Of a DNA stretch of 64,000 bases, positions 6,925-16,953 are shown one piece after another; position 1 is the first letter of the stretch; each line of letters opens with the position of its first letter. The position numbers were made by a program, and so were the translations under genes. The notes under the pieces were generated by a model. The model had not been told where the DNA came from and ran no database searches. It saw only the letters and a list, made by a program, of their open reading frames with translations. The DNA is from an uncultured Eubacteriales bacterium. GTDB taxonomy: Bacteria; Bacillota; Clostridia; Oscillospirales; UBA644. The stretch lies in the NCBI GenBank assembly GCA_905207625.1, contig CAJLLT010000003.1, positions 47,611 through 111,610 of the forward strand. Reading direction: 5' to 3'.

Positions 6925-9822
6925 GTGCGAATCCGCAAAACAAGGGCCGTTGCGACGGCGCTCGCCGCAGTGTTGATGATGCAGATTTTCCCCGCCGCGA
7001 CCCTGGCTGCTGCGTCTATCTCCGATACTACGACAAGCTCCGTATTCGTGCCTATATACGCCGAGGGCTCTTACGGCGAATATCTGCAGAATTACGCCAG
7101 AGAGAAAACCCCGACGACAAAAATAAATCTTGACATCACCGACTTCGAAGGCAGCGAAAACGTCACCGTCGAAACCGTTGAGGGAAGAGAAAATGTCGTT
7201 GTCACCCAGGAGGACAGCGTTATTACCTACAGGATCAACGTCGAATCCTCCGGACTTTACGCCATCGGCATCAATTATTATCCCATGGAGGGCAAGAGCG
7301 CCCACATACAGAGACGGATACTGGTAAACGGTGAACTGCTTTATTCCGAAGCCGGAACGGCGATGATCCCCCGTCGGTTTGTGGATGACGTTGCCGATCC
7401 TTCGGATAAGGAAAACTACTTCCCCACCGACACTCTGGGCGGACAAGTAAGACCGGCTCAGAAAGAGATCCGGAAGTGGTTCGATGATGAGTATTTCATT
7501 GATTCCTCCGGTGTTTACGGTACCCCTCTGAAGTTTTATCTGGACAGAGGCGAAAACACGATTACCTTCGAGTCCATCCGGGAACCTCTGGCATATTCCG
7601 AGATGTGGATATGCGGCTATGAGGAGACCCAGTCCTACGAGGATATGCTGCTGAACAATTCCCAGTTCACCGCTTCCGGAGACCGGATAATGGCCACAGC
7701 TCAGGCGGAGATGCCCTCCTCAAAATCCAGTTCCTCCCTTGTTGCCGGTACTGATAAATCCTCTTCCGCCACCGTACCTTCCAGCAGCGGAAGCACGAAG
7801 CTCAACATTATGGGAAGCCTTTACGGCGAACCTACATGGGAAGCCGCCGGCGAGTGGGTCGAGTATACCGTGAATGTTGAAGAGGCCGGTCTTTACAAAC
7901 TGGTCCTGCGTTCCCGGCAGAATGTAAATACGGGTATGTTTTCCAGCCGTGAGATAACGGTAAACGGGGAGAAACCCTATAAAGGCATGACAGCCACCCA
8001 GTTCGCCTACAGTTCTTCCTGGCAGTTTGTAACTCCCTGTGACGAGTACGGAGACCCTCTGCTCTACAAATTTAATAAAGGCGAGAACACTATCCGGATC
8101 AAAGTCGTTTACGGCGCGATGAGCGAAGTTATAAACGCGGTGGACTCCGTTATAGAAAAACTGAATGCGGACTACCGTCGTCTGCTGATGATAATCGGTT
8201 ATTCCCCCGACCTCTATTACGATTATGAGCTTGATCAGAACGCCCCCGAGGTGGTCGCAGACCTCAAGGCTCAGGCGGATGTTCTGAAAAGGATCTACAA
8301 CGAGGTTATTTCCGTTACCGGAGAGCTCGGAGAACTGACCGCTCAGTTGCAGTCTCTTTACAGTGCGCTTTACAGCATGTATGAGAATCCCGACAGTATT
8401 CCCGCAAACTTTGCAAACCTTTCCACCAACATTGGTACTCTCGGTCAGTGGCAGTCCAACATCAGCTCTCAGCCCCTTGAATTGGACTACATAATGGTTA
8501 CCGAAAAGGATTACACCCCCGGAAAAGCGGAAAACGGCTTTTTTGCGGATCTGGGACATCAGATCCAGCTGTTTTTCTCCTCTTTCTTTACCGATGTCAA
8601 TGCCATTTCCAGTTCCAACGCCAGCGAGTATACCAATAAAATAAAGGTATGGATGACTTCCTCCAGAGATGAAGCGACCATCCTCCGCTCTCTTATCGAC
8701 CGTACTTTTGTTGAGCAGAACAAGGTCTATGTTCAGCTTGACTTGGTCAATGACGGAGCCATATACCCCTCCATTCTTGCACAGATAGGACCGGATGTGG
8801 TTCTGGATCAGGCTTCCCCGATAGGTCTTGCATGTCGTAATGCGCTCCAGGATCTTAACGGTTTTGAAAATATCGAAGAGGTAAAGAGCTGGTTCCTGCC
8901 CGAGGCTTTTGTCGGTCTGACCCTTGACTGGGACGAAGAAAGATCCGGTCTTTACGGTCTCCCCACCACGGAAAGCCTTCTGATGGCGTTTTACCGTGAG
9001 GATGTCTTTAAGGAACTCGGTGTTGAAATTCCCAAGACCTGGGATGAGGTTTATGAAATACTGATTCCTCTTCTGCAGAAAAGAAACATGCAGCTGCTGG
9101 CGCCTTCCTATGAGCTGCTTCTGTATCAGAACGGAGGAAGCTATTACCGCAACAACGGTACCTATACCGATATAGATTCCGCTGTCGGCATATCCTCCTT
9201 TATTGAGTGGACGGACTTTTATGTGGCGTATAAGAGCCCCATTACCGCCAACTTTGACAACCGTTTCCGTTACGGTGAAATGCCCTACGGTCTTCAGGAT
9301 ATAAGCTACTACGGCACGATCAGCCTGTTCGCTCCCGAAATAGTCGGACTCTGGACTATCGGTCAGGTTCCCGGAAAAGTCAGGGAGGACGGCTCGGTCT
9401 ACAACAGCGTCGGCTATTCCACCAAGTGCGACATAATGCTTGACTGCTCAAAGGATAAGGAAAGCGCGTGGAAGTTTATGGTATGGCGCGCAACGGCCGA
9501 TACCCAGGCTTCTCTCGCAAGAGATATGGAAAGCCTTCTCGGCGTCGGCGGACGCAGATACTCGGCAAACACCGAAGCACTTCAGCAGGGTAACTGGACC
9601 GCAGCTGAACTCAAGGCAATAATGGCTCAGAGAGAAAACGTTTATGCTATCCCCAGCTACGTCGGAACATATCTGATGGACCGTTACATAACCATGACCT
9701 TCAACTCCGTGGTAAATGACGATAAGGATGTGCGTGAAACTCTCCTGGACTACATAAAAGAAATCAACGACGAGATCGTCCGTAAACGTGAAGAATACGG
9801 CATCAAAGTCTATACTGACTGA
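6925..9822 (+). CDS. Extracellular solute-binding protein fused to carbohydrate-binding-like domains
   Basis: A 965-residue secreted protein that opens the sugar transport operon. A Sec signal peptide (RIRKTRAVATALAAVLMMQ) ends in an AxA-type site; no lipobox Cys is present, unlike most Gram-positive binding proteins. Then come two beta-sandwich regions resembling carbohydrate-binding modules (about 60-240 and 290-420, the second with GEWVEYTVNVEEAGLYKLVL), a helical region (about 430-530) and a family 1 solute-binding domain (about 565-955) with IPKTWDEVYEIL and DCSKDKESAWKF. The GTG at 6925 is preferred over the ATG at 6895: GGAAGG lies 9 bases before it and it gives a normal signal peptide. 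The ligand is probably an oligosaccharide (inference). Confidence 0.85.
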   Translation: MRIRKTRAVATALAAVLMMQIFPAATLAAASISDTTTSSVFVPIYAEGSYGEYLQNYAREKTPTTKINLDITDFEGSENVTVETVEGRENVVVTQEDSVITYRINVESSGLYAIGINYYPMEGKSAHIQRRILVNGELLYSEAGTAMIPRRFVDDVADPSDKENYFPTDTLGGQVRPAQKEIRKWFDDEYFIDSSGVYGTPLKFYLDRGENTITFESIREPLAYSEMWICGYEETQSYEDMLLNNSQFTASGDRIMATAQAEMPSSKSSSSLVAGTDKSSSATVPSSSGSTKLNIMGSLYGEPTWEAAGEWVEYTVNVEEAGLYKLVLRSRQNVNTGMFSSREITVNGEKPYKGMTATQFAYSSSWQFVTPCDEYGDPLLYKFNKGENTIRIKVVYGAMSEVINAVDSVIEKLNADYRRLLMIIGYSPDLYYDYELDQNAPEVVADLKAQADVLKRIYNEVISVTGELGELTAQLQSLYSALYSMYENPDSIPANFANLSTNIGTLGQWQSNISSQPLELDYIMVTEKDYTPGKAENGFFADLGHQIQLFFSSFFTDVNAISSSNASEYTNKIKVWMTSSRDEATILRSLIDRTFVEQNKVYVQLDLVNDGAIYPSILAQIGPDVVLDQASPIGLACRNALQDLNGFENIEEVKSWFLPEAFVGLTLDWDEERSGLYGLPTTESLLMAFYREDVFKELGVEIPKTWDEVYEILIPLLQKRNMQLLAPSYELLLYQNGGSYYRNNGTYTDIDSAVGISSFIEWTDFYVAYKSPITANFDNRFRYGEMPYGLQDISYYGTISLFAPEIVGLWTIGQVPGKVREDGSVYNSVGYSTKCDIMLDCSKDKESAWKFMVWRATADTQASLARDMESLLGVGGRRYSANTEALQQGNWTAAELKAIMAQRENVYAIPSYVGTYLMDRYITMTFNSVVNDDKDVRETLLDYIKEINDEIVRKREEYGIKVYTD

Positions 9823-9840
9823 AAGGAGGTCCCTGCGGAA

Positions 9841-10755
9841 ATGTCTTCACTGGCAAAAAAAGCTGCTGTCAGATCCGGTAGAAAGAAGAAATTCGGAAAT
9901 CTTGATCTGATAATATTCATGGGACCGTTCCTTGTGACCTTCTTCCTGTTCACGGTCGCTCCGGTCTTCGTTTCCTGGTTCGTGGGATTCACCAACTTCA
10001 ATATGCTTGAATTTCCGGACTGGGTATGGTTTGACAATTACCAGCGTCTTCTGATCAATGACAGCCTTTTCTATACGGCTCTTCAGAATACACTGATAAT
10101 CGCTGTTCTGGTCGGACCTCTGGGGTATATAATCAACTTCGCTTTCGCCTGGCTGATAAACGAAGTTCCCGCAAAGCCCCGTGCATTCCTGACCTTTCTG
10201 TTCTACGCTCCGTCCCTGGGCGGAGGATTCGGGTTCCTTTTCAATCTGCTTTTCTCCGGCGACCGTTACGGACTTCTCAACGGTTTCCTTCTCAGATTCG
10301 GACTGATAAATGACCCGATACAGTTCTACGTTACAAAATCCTGGATGTATCCGATACTGCTCATAACCACCCTGTGGGGCGGACTCGGAACCACGTTCCT
10401 GACCTTTATCGCCGGCTTCCAGACCGTTGACCGTTCTCTTTACGAGGCGGGGGCTATGGACGGTATCAAAAACAGATGGCAGGAACTGTACTTCATTACT
10501 CTTCCCGCAATGCGCGGCGAGCTGATGTTCGGTGCCATTATGGCGGTTTCCACCGCATTCGGTGTGGATCCCTCGGGTCTGTTCGGAAATCCGTCTCAGG
10601 ATTATTATATGTACACGCTGTCGATGCACCTGAGTGACTACAGCGGACAGCGAATGGAGATGGGCTATGCCTGCGCAATAGCCACGATACTGTTCTTCCT
10701 GTCCTTTGCGATGAACAAGGTGTTCCAGTTCGTGATATCGAGAATAGGTAAGTAA
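9841..10755 (+). CDS. Sugar ABC transporter permease (MalF/UgpA type), set 1
   Basis: A 304-residue inner-membrane permease with about six helices. The cytoplasmic EAA loop that docks to the ATPase is seen as EAGAMDGIKNRWQELYFITL (near residue 200). AGGAGG lies 10 bases before the ATG. It follows the binding protein by 18 bases and precedes its partner permease by 13. No transport ATPase is encoded in the operon; in many Firmicutes a shared MsmK-type ATPase energises several sugar importers (family knowledge). Confidence 0.93.
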   Translation: MSSLAKKAAVRSGRKKKFGNLDLIIFMGPFLVTFFLFTVAPVFVSWFVGFTNFNMLEFPDWVWFDNYQRLLINDSLFYTALQNTLIIAVLVGPLGYIINFAFAWLINEVPAKPRAFLTFLFYAPSLGGGFGFLFNLLFSGDRYGLLNGFLLRFGLINDPIQFYVTKSWMYPILLITTLWGGLGTTFLTFIAGFQTVDRSLYEAGAMDGIKNRWQELYFITLPAMRGELMFGAIMAVSTAFGVDPSGLFGNPSQDYYMYTLSMHLSDYSGQRMEMGYACAIATILFFLSFAMNKVFQFVISRIGK

Positions 10756-10768
10756 GGAGGTCGGAAAA

Positions 10769-11731
10769 ATGGCTGAAAAAATCAAAAAAGAAGACCTCCC
10801 CGAGCAGGAGTACATAGGTCTGTTCAAAAACAAACCGAAGTACGACTCAGAAGGCCGTGAGATTTACTACAAGAAAAAGAGACTGTTCAAACACCGTGTG
10901 AACCGCGGTGCGGGCGGCGACCTTGTGATGCTTATCTTCCTTGCCGTCGGCGGATGTTTTATGGCGTTCCCCCTGCTGTATACCGTAAGTAACTCCCTCA
11001 AGGATATTTCAGAGCTTTACAAATTCCCCCCCACTATGATAGTGCAGAACCCCACGGTCAAGAATTACACCGACCTGTGGAACGTTATGTCCAACACGCT
11101 CATACCGATCTCAAAGTACATTTTCAACACTCTGTTCATCACTGTGTCATGTACTTTCCTCCGTATAATTTCGGCGTGTATGTGCGCGTATCCGCTGTCC
11201 AAAAGACAGTTCAAGAGCAAGAAGCTTGTGTTCGGTCTGATCACGATCTCCCTGATGTTTGCCTCTCCCGCCGCTGCCACCGCTACATATATAATCATGG
11301 CACTGCTGGGTCTGGTGGATACTTTCTGGGTGTATCTGCTTCCCACTATGGGATCCGCCTTTGCCGTTTATCTGGTCAAGAACCATGTGGACGGCTTCCC
11401 GGATTCGGTTCTTGAGGCTGCCCGTATTGACGGTGCCGGAGAGTTCCGCATTTTCTGGCGCATACTCATGCCCGCGGTAAAACCCGCCTGGGTAACGCTT
11501 ATAGTGTTCTGCGTTCAGGAGTATTGGGCTGCGGGATCAAGCGCATATATTTTCCGCGAAGAGCTGAAAACCCTGAACTACGCTCTGGGACAGATAACCG
11601 CCGTAGGTATCACAAGAGCCGGCGTTGCAAACGCTATCGGTGTGGTAATGATGATAGTTCCCATTATAACCTTCATCGTATCCCAGAGTAACATTGTTGA
11701 GACCATGGCGTCCGCCGGTCTGAAGGATTGA
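10769..11731 (+). CDS. Carbohydrate ABC transporter permease (MalG/UgpE type), set 1
   Basis: A 320-residue partner permease. It has a Lys-rich cytoplasmic N-terminus of about 50 residues, six membrane helices and the EAA loop EAARIDGAGEFRIFWRILMP (near residue 215). AAGGAGG lies about 8 bases upstream of the ATG. With the preceding gene it should form the heterodimeric membrane channel of one importer. Confidence 0.93.
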   Translation: MAEKIKKEDLPEQEYIGLFKNKPKYDSEGREIYYKKKRLFKHRVNRGAGGDLVMLIFLAVGGCFMAFPLLYTVSNSLKDISELYKFPPTMIVQNPTVKNYTDLWNVMSNTLIPISKYIFNTLFITVSCTFLRIISACMCAYPLSKRQFKSKKLVFGLITISLMFASPAAATATYIIMALLGLVDTFWVYLLPTMGSAFAVYLVKNHVDGFPDSVLEAARIDGAGEFRIFWRILMPAVKPAWVTLIVFCVQEYWAAGSSAYIFREELKTLNYALGQITAVGITRAGVANAIGVVMMIVPIITFIVSQSNIVETMASAGLKD

Positions 11732-11741
11732 GGTGGCGCAG

Positions 11742-13367
11742 ATGAAGAAAAAACTACTGAAATCGGCTCTTGCTCTTACCATAGCCTTTGTTTCGGCTAC
11801 GGTACTTGCAATACCGTGCTTTGCCCTTCCTTATAATACGGAGATCACCTCCAACTATAACTACGATTATTGGAAATATGCCGTTGAGGCACCCGTGGCA
11901 TATACCACCGAAAAGGTCTATTCCATGGAGGATCTTGGGCTCTCCGGACTGTTTCAGCCTGTGGATCTGTTTTCCCGCAACGGAAAGCTGTATGTCGTGG
12001 ATCAGGCAGGAAACCGGGTTCTTGTATATGACGAAAAGATGCAACTGATCTCTTCCATCAAGACTCTCCGGGATACCGACGACTATTCCATTCCTGCGCT
12101 GAACATGTCCTATACCAACGACAAGGGCGAGATCATCTACGATACGGAGATGACCAGTGCGGATAAATACTCCCTCAATGCCCCTGAAGGTATATATGTC
12201 ACCGATGAAGACGTACTTTATATTGCCGATACGGAAAACCGCCGTGTGGTCGTCTGCGATATGTACGGAAATGTATCCAATATATATCAGCATCTGAAAG
12301 TATCCTTCATTTCGAATTTTGTATTCAAACCTCAGAAGATCACCGTTGACGGACTCGGAGCCATGCAGGTGATTGCGAAAAACGTCAACCGCGGTATGCT
12401 GGAGATCGATTCCGACGGCGTGTTCCAGACATTTATAGGAACTCCGAAGGTCACCGTTTCCGCAAGCGACTGGTTCTGGCGGTCGATAGCCTCTGAGGAA
12501 CAGAAAAAGAACTTTGTGAAGTATGTTCCCACTCAGTACAGTAATATAACGACAGATAAAAGAGGCTTCATCTATTCGACCATCAGCACAATAGATTACA
12601 GCCAGCTCAAAACCGCCGCCGGCGGCGGCTCCGTTTCCGGAAGTACCGCTCCGGTCGCGAAGCTCACTCCCGACGGTTCGGATATCATGCGGCGTCTGGG
12701 AGAGTTTCCGCCGATGGGTGACGTTATCTTTACCGAAAGCGGAAGCCCGAAGATAGTCGACTGTGCCGTGGATAATGAAAGCGGTCTTTATACGATTCTC
12801 GACCAGGCTTCGGGAAGATTCTTCACTTACGACCAGGACGGGCGGCTGTTCTTTATCGGAGGCGGTTCCTCCAATGGTCAGTACGGAAGATTCAGGACCC
12901 CTACCTCCATAGTCTGTGACGGGGATTACATATATGTCTCGGACTCCGGAAACAAGACCATAACTTCCTTCTGCATGACCGACTACGCGAAACTTGTCCG
13001 GAGCGCTCTTGCCGCCGATTCCATCGGTGAGTTTGAATCCGCCTCCAAACTTTGGACAGAAGTCGCGGCCTACAACTCCAATCTTTACGTTGCCTATATC
13101 GGTATCGGCAAGGCGGAGATGAGATACGCGGCAAAACAGACCGATAAGGAAACCATGCTCGGTCACTACGAAAAGGCGATGTACTATTTCTCTCTCGCCA
13201 ATGAGAAAACAAATTATTCAAAGGCTTTCACCGCACTCAGAACCGAAAAACTTACCCAGTACTTTACCCTGATAGTTATAGTTGTACTGGTCATCATAGC
13301 CGGGATAATTGTTTTGTCCGTGATAAACAAGAGAAAATCAAAGAAGAAAGGAGCGGGAGCTGAATGA
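11742..13367 (+). CDS. Secreted membrane-anchored NHL-type beta-propeller protein
   Basis: A 541-residue protein with an N-terminal signal peptide (KKKLLKSALALTIAFVSATV) and a C-terminal membrane helix (LIVIVVLVIIAGIIVLSV) followed by a Lys/Arg-rich tail, so the body lies outside the cell. The central part repeats NHL-like blades such as LYVVDQAGNRVLVYD, LYIADTENRRVVVCD and IYVSDSGNKTI. A TPR-like helical part (about 420-500) precedes the anchor. A GTG at 11733 is also in frame; the ATG at 11742 is preferred because GAGGTGG lies 5 bases before it. Role unknown; propellers of this kind often bind glycans or proteins. Confidence 0.8.
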   Translation: MKKKLLKSALALTIAFVSATVLAIPCFALPYNTEITSNYNYDYWKYAVEAPVAYTTEKVYSMEDLGLSGLFQPVDLFSRNGKLYVVDQAGNRVLVYDEKMQLISSIKTLRDTDDYSIPALNMSYTNDKGEIIYDTEMTSADKYSLNAPEGIYVTDEDVLYIADTENRRVVVCDMYGNVSNIYQHLKVSFISNFVFKPQKITVDGLGAMQVIAKNVNRGMLEIDSDGVFQTFIGTPKVTVSASDWFWRSIASEEQKKNFVKYVPTQYSNITTDKRGFIYSTISTIDYSQLKTAAGGGSVSGSTAPVAKLTPDGSDIMRRLGEFPPMGDVIFTESGSPKIVDCAVDNESGLYTILDQASGRFFTYDQDGRLFFIGGGSSNGQYGRFRTPTSIVCDGDYIYVSDSGNKTITSFCMTDYAKLVRSALAADSIGEFESASKLWTEVAAYNSNLYVAYIGIGKAEMRYAAKQTDKETMLGHYEKAMYYFSLANEKTNYSKAFTALRTEKLTQYFTLIVIVVLVIIAGIIVLSVINKRKSKKKGAGAE

Positions 13368-14047
13368 GCGCTGTACTCGGTCATCTGAAAAATTTCTGGC
13401 ACGGTTTCGTGGAAATGCTTAAACGCGGGCTTTTTGCCTTCCAGATCTTCGGACACCCGTTCCAGGGCTTCTACGATCTTAAAAACGATCCCAAACGCAG
13501 ATCCGTTCCGGCTGCCGTGATGTGGCTCGTTCTTCTGGGACTTTCCGCCATATTCCGTGAGTTGCTTACGGGTTATCTGTATTCCGAGAGCGAATACGCA
13601 AAGCTGAACATCAATATCCCGGTAATCCTTCTTACTGCGGTATTGCCGTATCTGCTCTTCACCATATCCAACTGGTGCTTCACCTCTCTTATGGACGGTG
13701 ACGGTTCCCTTACGGATATCTTCTGCGCCACGGCTTTTGCGACTGTTCCCATGACCATCTGCAATATCATTGCGATTCCCGTAAGCAATTTTGCTTCCCT
13801 CGGCGAATCCAGCACATATTCGTTCATTCTGACCATGGGATCCGTTCTGACATACCTCATGATCTTCCTCGGAATGATCCAGACTCATCAGTACTCCGTT
13901 GGTAAAGGTCTTGTAACCGCCGTTCTCACCATTGTGGGTATGGCTGTCATCGCCTTTATCGCCATACTTATCTTCTTCCTGATACAGCAGGTTGCGGGCT
14001 TCGTCGGAAGCCTGTACACGGAGATAAGCTACAGGCTTAACGAATAG
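13364..14047 (+). CDS. Yip1-domain family membrane protein
   Basis: A 227-residue integral membrane protein with five hydrophobic stretches. It overlaps the propeller gene by 4 bases. The pattern of an N-terminal amphipathic part with FxxPFQGFYDLK, then SVPAAVMWLVLLGL, NWCFTSLMDGDGSL and LTYLMIFLGMIQTHQYS, fits the bacterial Yip1/DUF1282 class. Biochemical role unknown; its position between surface proteins and permeases points to a part in assembly or function of the transport system. Confidence 0.75.
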   Translation: MSAVLGHLKNFWHGFVEMLKRGLFAFQIFGHPFQGFYDLKNDPKRRSVPAAVMWLVLLGLSAIFRELLTGYLYSESEYAKLNINIPVILLTAVLPYLLFTISNWCFTSLMDGDGSLTDIFCATAFATVPMTICNIIAIPVSNFASLGESSTYSFILTMGSVLTYLMIFLGMIQTHQYSVGKGLVTAVLTIVGMAVIAFIAILIFFLIQQVAGFVGSLYTEISYRLNE

Positions 14048-14058
14048 GGGGCGAAGAA

Positions 14059-16953
14059 ATGAAAAGAATTATATCCGTTATCCTTGTTCTCGCCCTTATG
14101 GCTTCCGTTGCGGTGGTGCTTTCTTCCTGTAAAGGCGCTTCCGATAAGAGCGGCTCCTATATCACCGACGAACAGCGTGCGGCTCATATAGCAAAGCTTG
14201 TGGGCGACGGGCTGATTATTGCCGAAAACGTGGAGCATGTCTCCACTCAGAAGGATCCGATCACCGGTGAAGATGTGGATTATTATACCTACATCTGGAC
14301 CATAGATCCCGATTACCGCGACGTCGTGGGACAGACCGGCAAGACTCCCACCTCCAAAAGTAAAAACGGTCTCGACGAGATGACGCTCATAACCGAAAAC
14401 AGCAAATATGCGCTGTATATGAACGTATCCGCCAAGAATCCGGGGGATATAGCCGTTCTGGATAAAGCCACAGAAAACGTTTATCACTCCAATCCCACGA
14501 TATCCAACAGTGATTATACGAATCTCAGCGTCGGCGATGAATCTCTGAAAAATCTTCTGATCTCTGCCCTGTCTATTGAGGCGTACGACATTTCCAACAA
14601 GAAGTACGAGTTCAATACCCGGACCGACTGCATCGAAGATCTCAATCTGAAGATAGTCAAGACTGCCGAGGACTCGGTCAGAATAATCTATACCCTTGGT
14701 AAAGACCCCGATAAGGAACTCGTTCCTACGGTCATGACCGAAAAGACCTGGGATTGGGTCATGAGCAAGCTTTCTTTGCTTGGACTCGAGGGTGAGCTTT
14801 ACATGAGCGACCTTGAGTTCAACTACAAGCACGTCACTCCCTCCACCCTTACCACAGAGGAAAGAGATTCCCTGGTCAAGTATTTCCCCACAATTGAAAC
14901 GGACAATATGTACATTGCCCGCAGCATGGGTACCAAGCAGAAGCAGCTGGTCAGAGAAGCTCTGACGGCAGCGGGCTTTACCGTGGAAATGCTGAAAAGA
15001 GAAATGGAAAATGTGGAGTACAGCGGTCCCGCAAGAGCCGTTATGTATACCATTCCCGTTGATCTGAAACTGGATGACAACGGTCTTTCCGTTACTGTTG
15101 ATACGGCCCTTGTTCAGGGTCCGTCCAAGCAGAAACTGTATAAGATTTATCTGTACCGTTCTCTGGGCGCGTTCACCCCAAGTGCAAAGCTTAAAAACAG
15201 CCAGTACATGATAATCCCCGACGGATCCGGCGCGATAATGCCGGCGGAGGGAAATCTGACCACAGAGGCGTTTTCCTCCCGGGTCTACGGTGATGACTAC
15301 ACCTTCCAGGCGGATCTTTCCACCTCCAGAACCGAGCAGGTGCTTTCCCCGTTCCTGATCTATGACAGATCTGATATGGGAGGTCTGATGGCGGTTGTGG
15401 AAAGCGGTGCGGCGCAGACATATGCTACCGCGCGTCCCGCCAACAAGTCCAATAACCCCGCGGCTTCCATAAACTTCGATCTTATATATACCGAGCGTGA
15501 CTACCGTACCTATTCCAACGGCCAGGGTGCTGACACTTCGTCCTCCGACGGCAGTTCTTCAACAGCCTCCGGGTCCTCCGGTATAGTTCTTTCCAAGGAA
15601 GAGCCTGATGTTGTGTTCACGGTTCGCTATATACCCACAGCCGGAAATAAGACTTATTCCGAATATGCTGAGCTTTACCGTAATTACCTTATAAATAGCG
15701 GCAAGCTTCCCGCAAACGGAAAGGCTGATACCACAACTCCTCTCTATGTGGAACTTATGGGCTCGGTCAACCGTACGGAATCCGTTGCCGGAATTCCGGC
15801 TGACAAACAGAAATCCCTGACGGGATATGCCGACGTGAAAACCATTGTCGACAAACTTCTGGATGCGGGCATAAGCAACATCGATGTCCGGTACACCGCC
15901 TGGGCAAACGGCGGCTTCTATAACAGCATCAACGATAAACTGCGGACTCTGAAGGTCCTCGGTTCCGAGAGTGAACTCAAGGAACTTACAAATTACCTCA
16001 AGAGTGCCAATGTCGGATTCTACACTGATGCGGATTTCCTTTACATATACAAGGACGAGACCTTTGATTCCCTGAATTACACTCAGGATACGGCGAGACG
16101 TCTTGACATGCGCATCGGAAAGAAATACAAGCGCAATTTCTCCTCCGGAGAGGTTGAATCCTCCCTGACAAATATCCGGACAATCCTTGCGGCTGATCTT
16201 ATACCGGTGATTGCCGGCAGCTATAAGACATCCCTTGAGAAAGTCATAGACACCAAGCAGATATCCTTCGGTGATATAGGTGCGGACATAAACTCCAACT
16301 ATAAAACCGGACGGATCAGCAGCCGTGACGATGCCCTTGCATATCAGCTCCAGGTTCTGAAACTTTACGACGGCTATGAGAAGATGTTTACCACCGGCAA
16401 TGACTATGTCTGGGCTGAGGCAACACATATAATCAATCTGCCCATGGGGTCAAGCGACTATATGTCCACGACTTATTCCATCCCCTTTATCCAGATGCTT
16501 CTGCACGGGTATGTGAACTATACCGGCAAGGCCGTAAACAGAAATGCGGATTATCAGAATCAGCTTCTTCTCTGCCTTGAAACGGGAAGCGGGGTTGCGG
16601 TGAGATGGATGGCTGCCGACAACAGCATCTTTGATAACACCGATATGGTGGACTATTACTCCATGCACTATGAAGATTCTTTTGATAAAGTCGTTGATTT
16701 CTACAAAAAGGTCTCGGCGGTGCTGGATAAAGTCTCTACCCTTAAAATAACCGAGCACAAGTATGTTGACGTTTACGCGGCGGCTCCCGACGTGGCTGAG
16801 GACGGTACGGTCTCCGGCAGAGGCGCGGGCACGGTGGCTGCGACTACCTACGGCGGTAAGTATACCGTTTACGTCAACTACGGAAACAGCGACGTCTATC
16901 TTGCCGACGGTACGGCAATTCCCGCAAAGGGCTATGTGGAGGTGACAAAATGA
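14059..16953 (+). CDS. Lipoprotein of the DUF5696 type
   Basis: A 964-residue lipoprotein with a signal peptide ending in the lipobox LSSC (lipidated Cys24). The central segment contains YMIIPDGSGAIMPAEGN, a hallmark I associate with DUF5696 proteins found beside sugar ABC genes in Paenibacillus and Clostridia. After it (about 540-900) the alternation of strands and helices looks like a TIM-barrel glycoside-hydrolase-like fold, but I cannot assign catalytic residues. The last 60 residues look like a beta-sandwich. It ends inside the next permease gene. A glycan-processing or glycan-presenting role is inference. Confidence 0.75.
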   Translation: MKRIISVILVLALMASVAVVLSSCKGASDKSGSYITDEQRAAHIAKLVGDGLIIAENVEHVSTQKDPITGEDVDYYTYIWTIDPDYRDVVGQTGKTPTSKSKNGLDEMTLITENSKYALYMNVSAKNPGDIAVLDKATENVYHSNPTISNSDYTNLSVGDESLKNLLISALSIEAYDISNKKYEFNTRTDCIEDLNLKIVKTAEDSVRIIYTLGKDPDKELVPTVMTEKTWDWVMSKLSLLGLEGELYMSDLEFNYKHVTPSTLTTEERDSLVKYFPTIETDNMYIARSMGTKQKQLVREALTAAGFTVEMLKREMENVEYSGPARAVMYTIPVDLKLDDNGLSVTVDTALVQGPSKQKLYKIYLYRSLGAFTPSAKLKNSQYMIIPDGSGAIMPAEGNLTTEAFSSRVYGDDYTFQADLSTSRTEQVLSPFLIYDRSDMGGLMAVVESGAAQTYATARPANKSNNPAASINFDLIYTERDYRTYSNGQGADTSSSDGSSSTASGSSGIVLSKEEPDVVFTVRYIPTAGNKTYSEYAELYRNYLINSGKLPANGKADTTTPLYVELMGSVNRTESVAGIPADKQKSLTGYADVKTIVDKLLDAGISNIDVRYTAWANGGFYNSINDKLRTLKVLGSESELKELTNYLKSANVGFYTDADFLYIYKDETFDSLNYTQDTARRLDMRIGKKYKRNFSSGEVESSLTNIRTILAADLIPVIAGSYKTSLEKVIDTKQISFGDIGADINSNYKTGRISSRDDALAYQLQVLKLYDGYEKMFTTGNDYVWAEATHIINLPMGSSDYMSTTYSIPFIQMLLHGYVNYTGKAVNRNADYQNQLLLCLETGSGVAVRWMAADNSIFDNTDMVDYYSMHYEDSFDKVVDFYKKVSAVLDKVSTLKITEHKYVDVYAAAPDVAEDGTVSGRGAGTVAATTYGGKYTVYVNYGNSDVYLADGTAIPAKGYVEVTK

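Noticed and set aside
11754..13166. Minus-strand open frame of about 470 codons inside the propeller gene
   Set aside because: A shadow in register with the sense gene, without start signals; the sense gene fits the operon spacing and has signal peptide and repeats.
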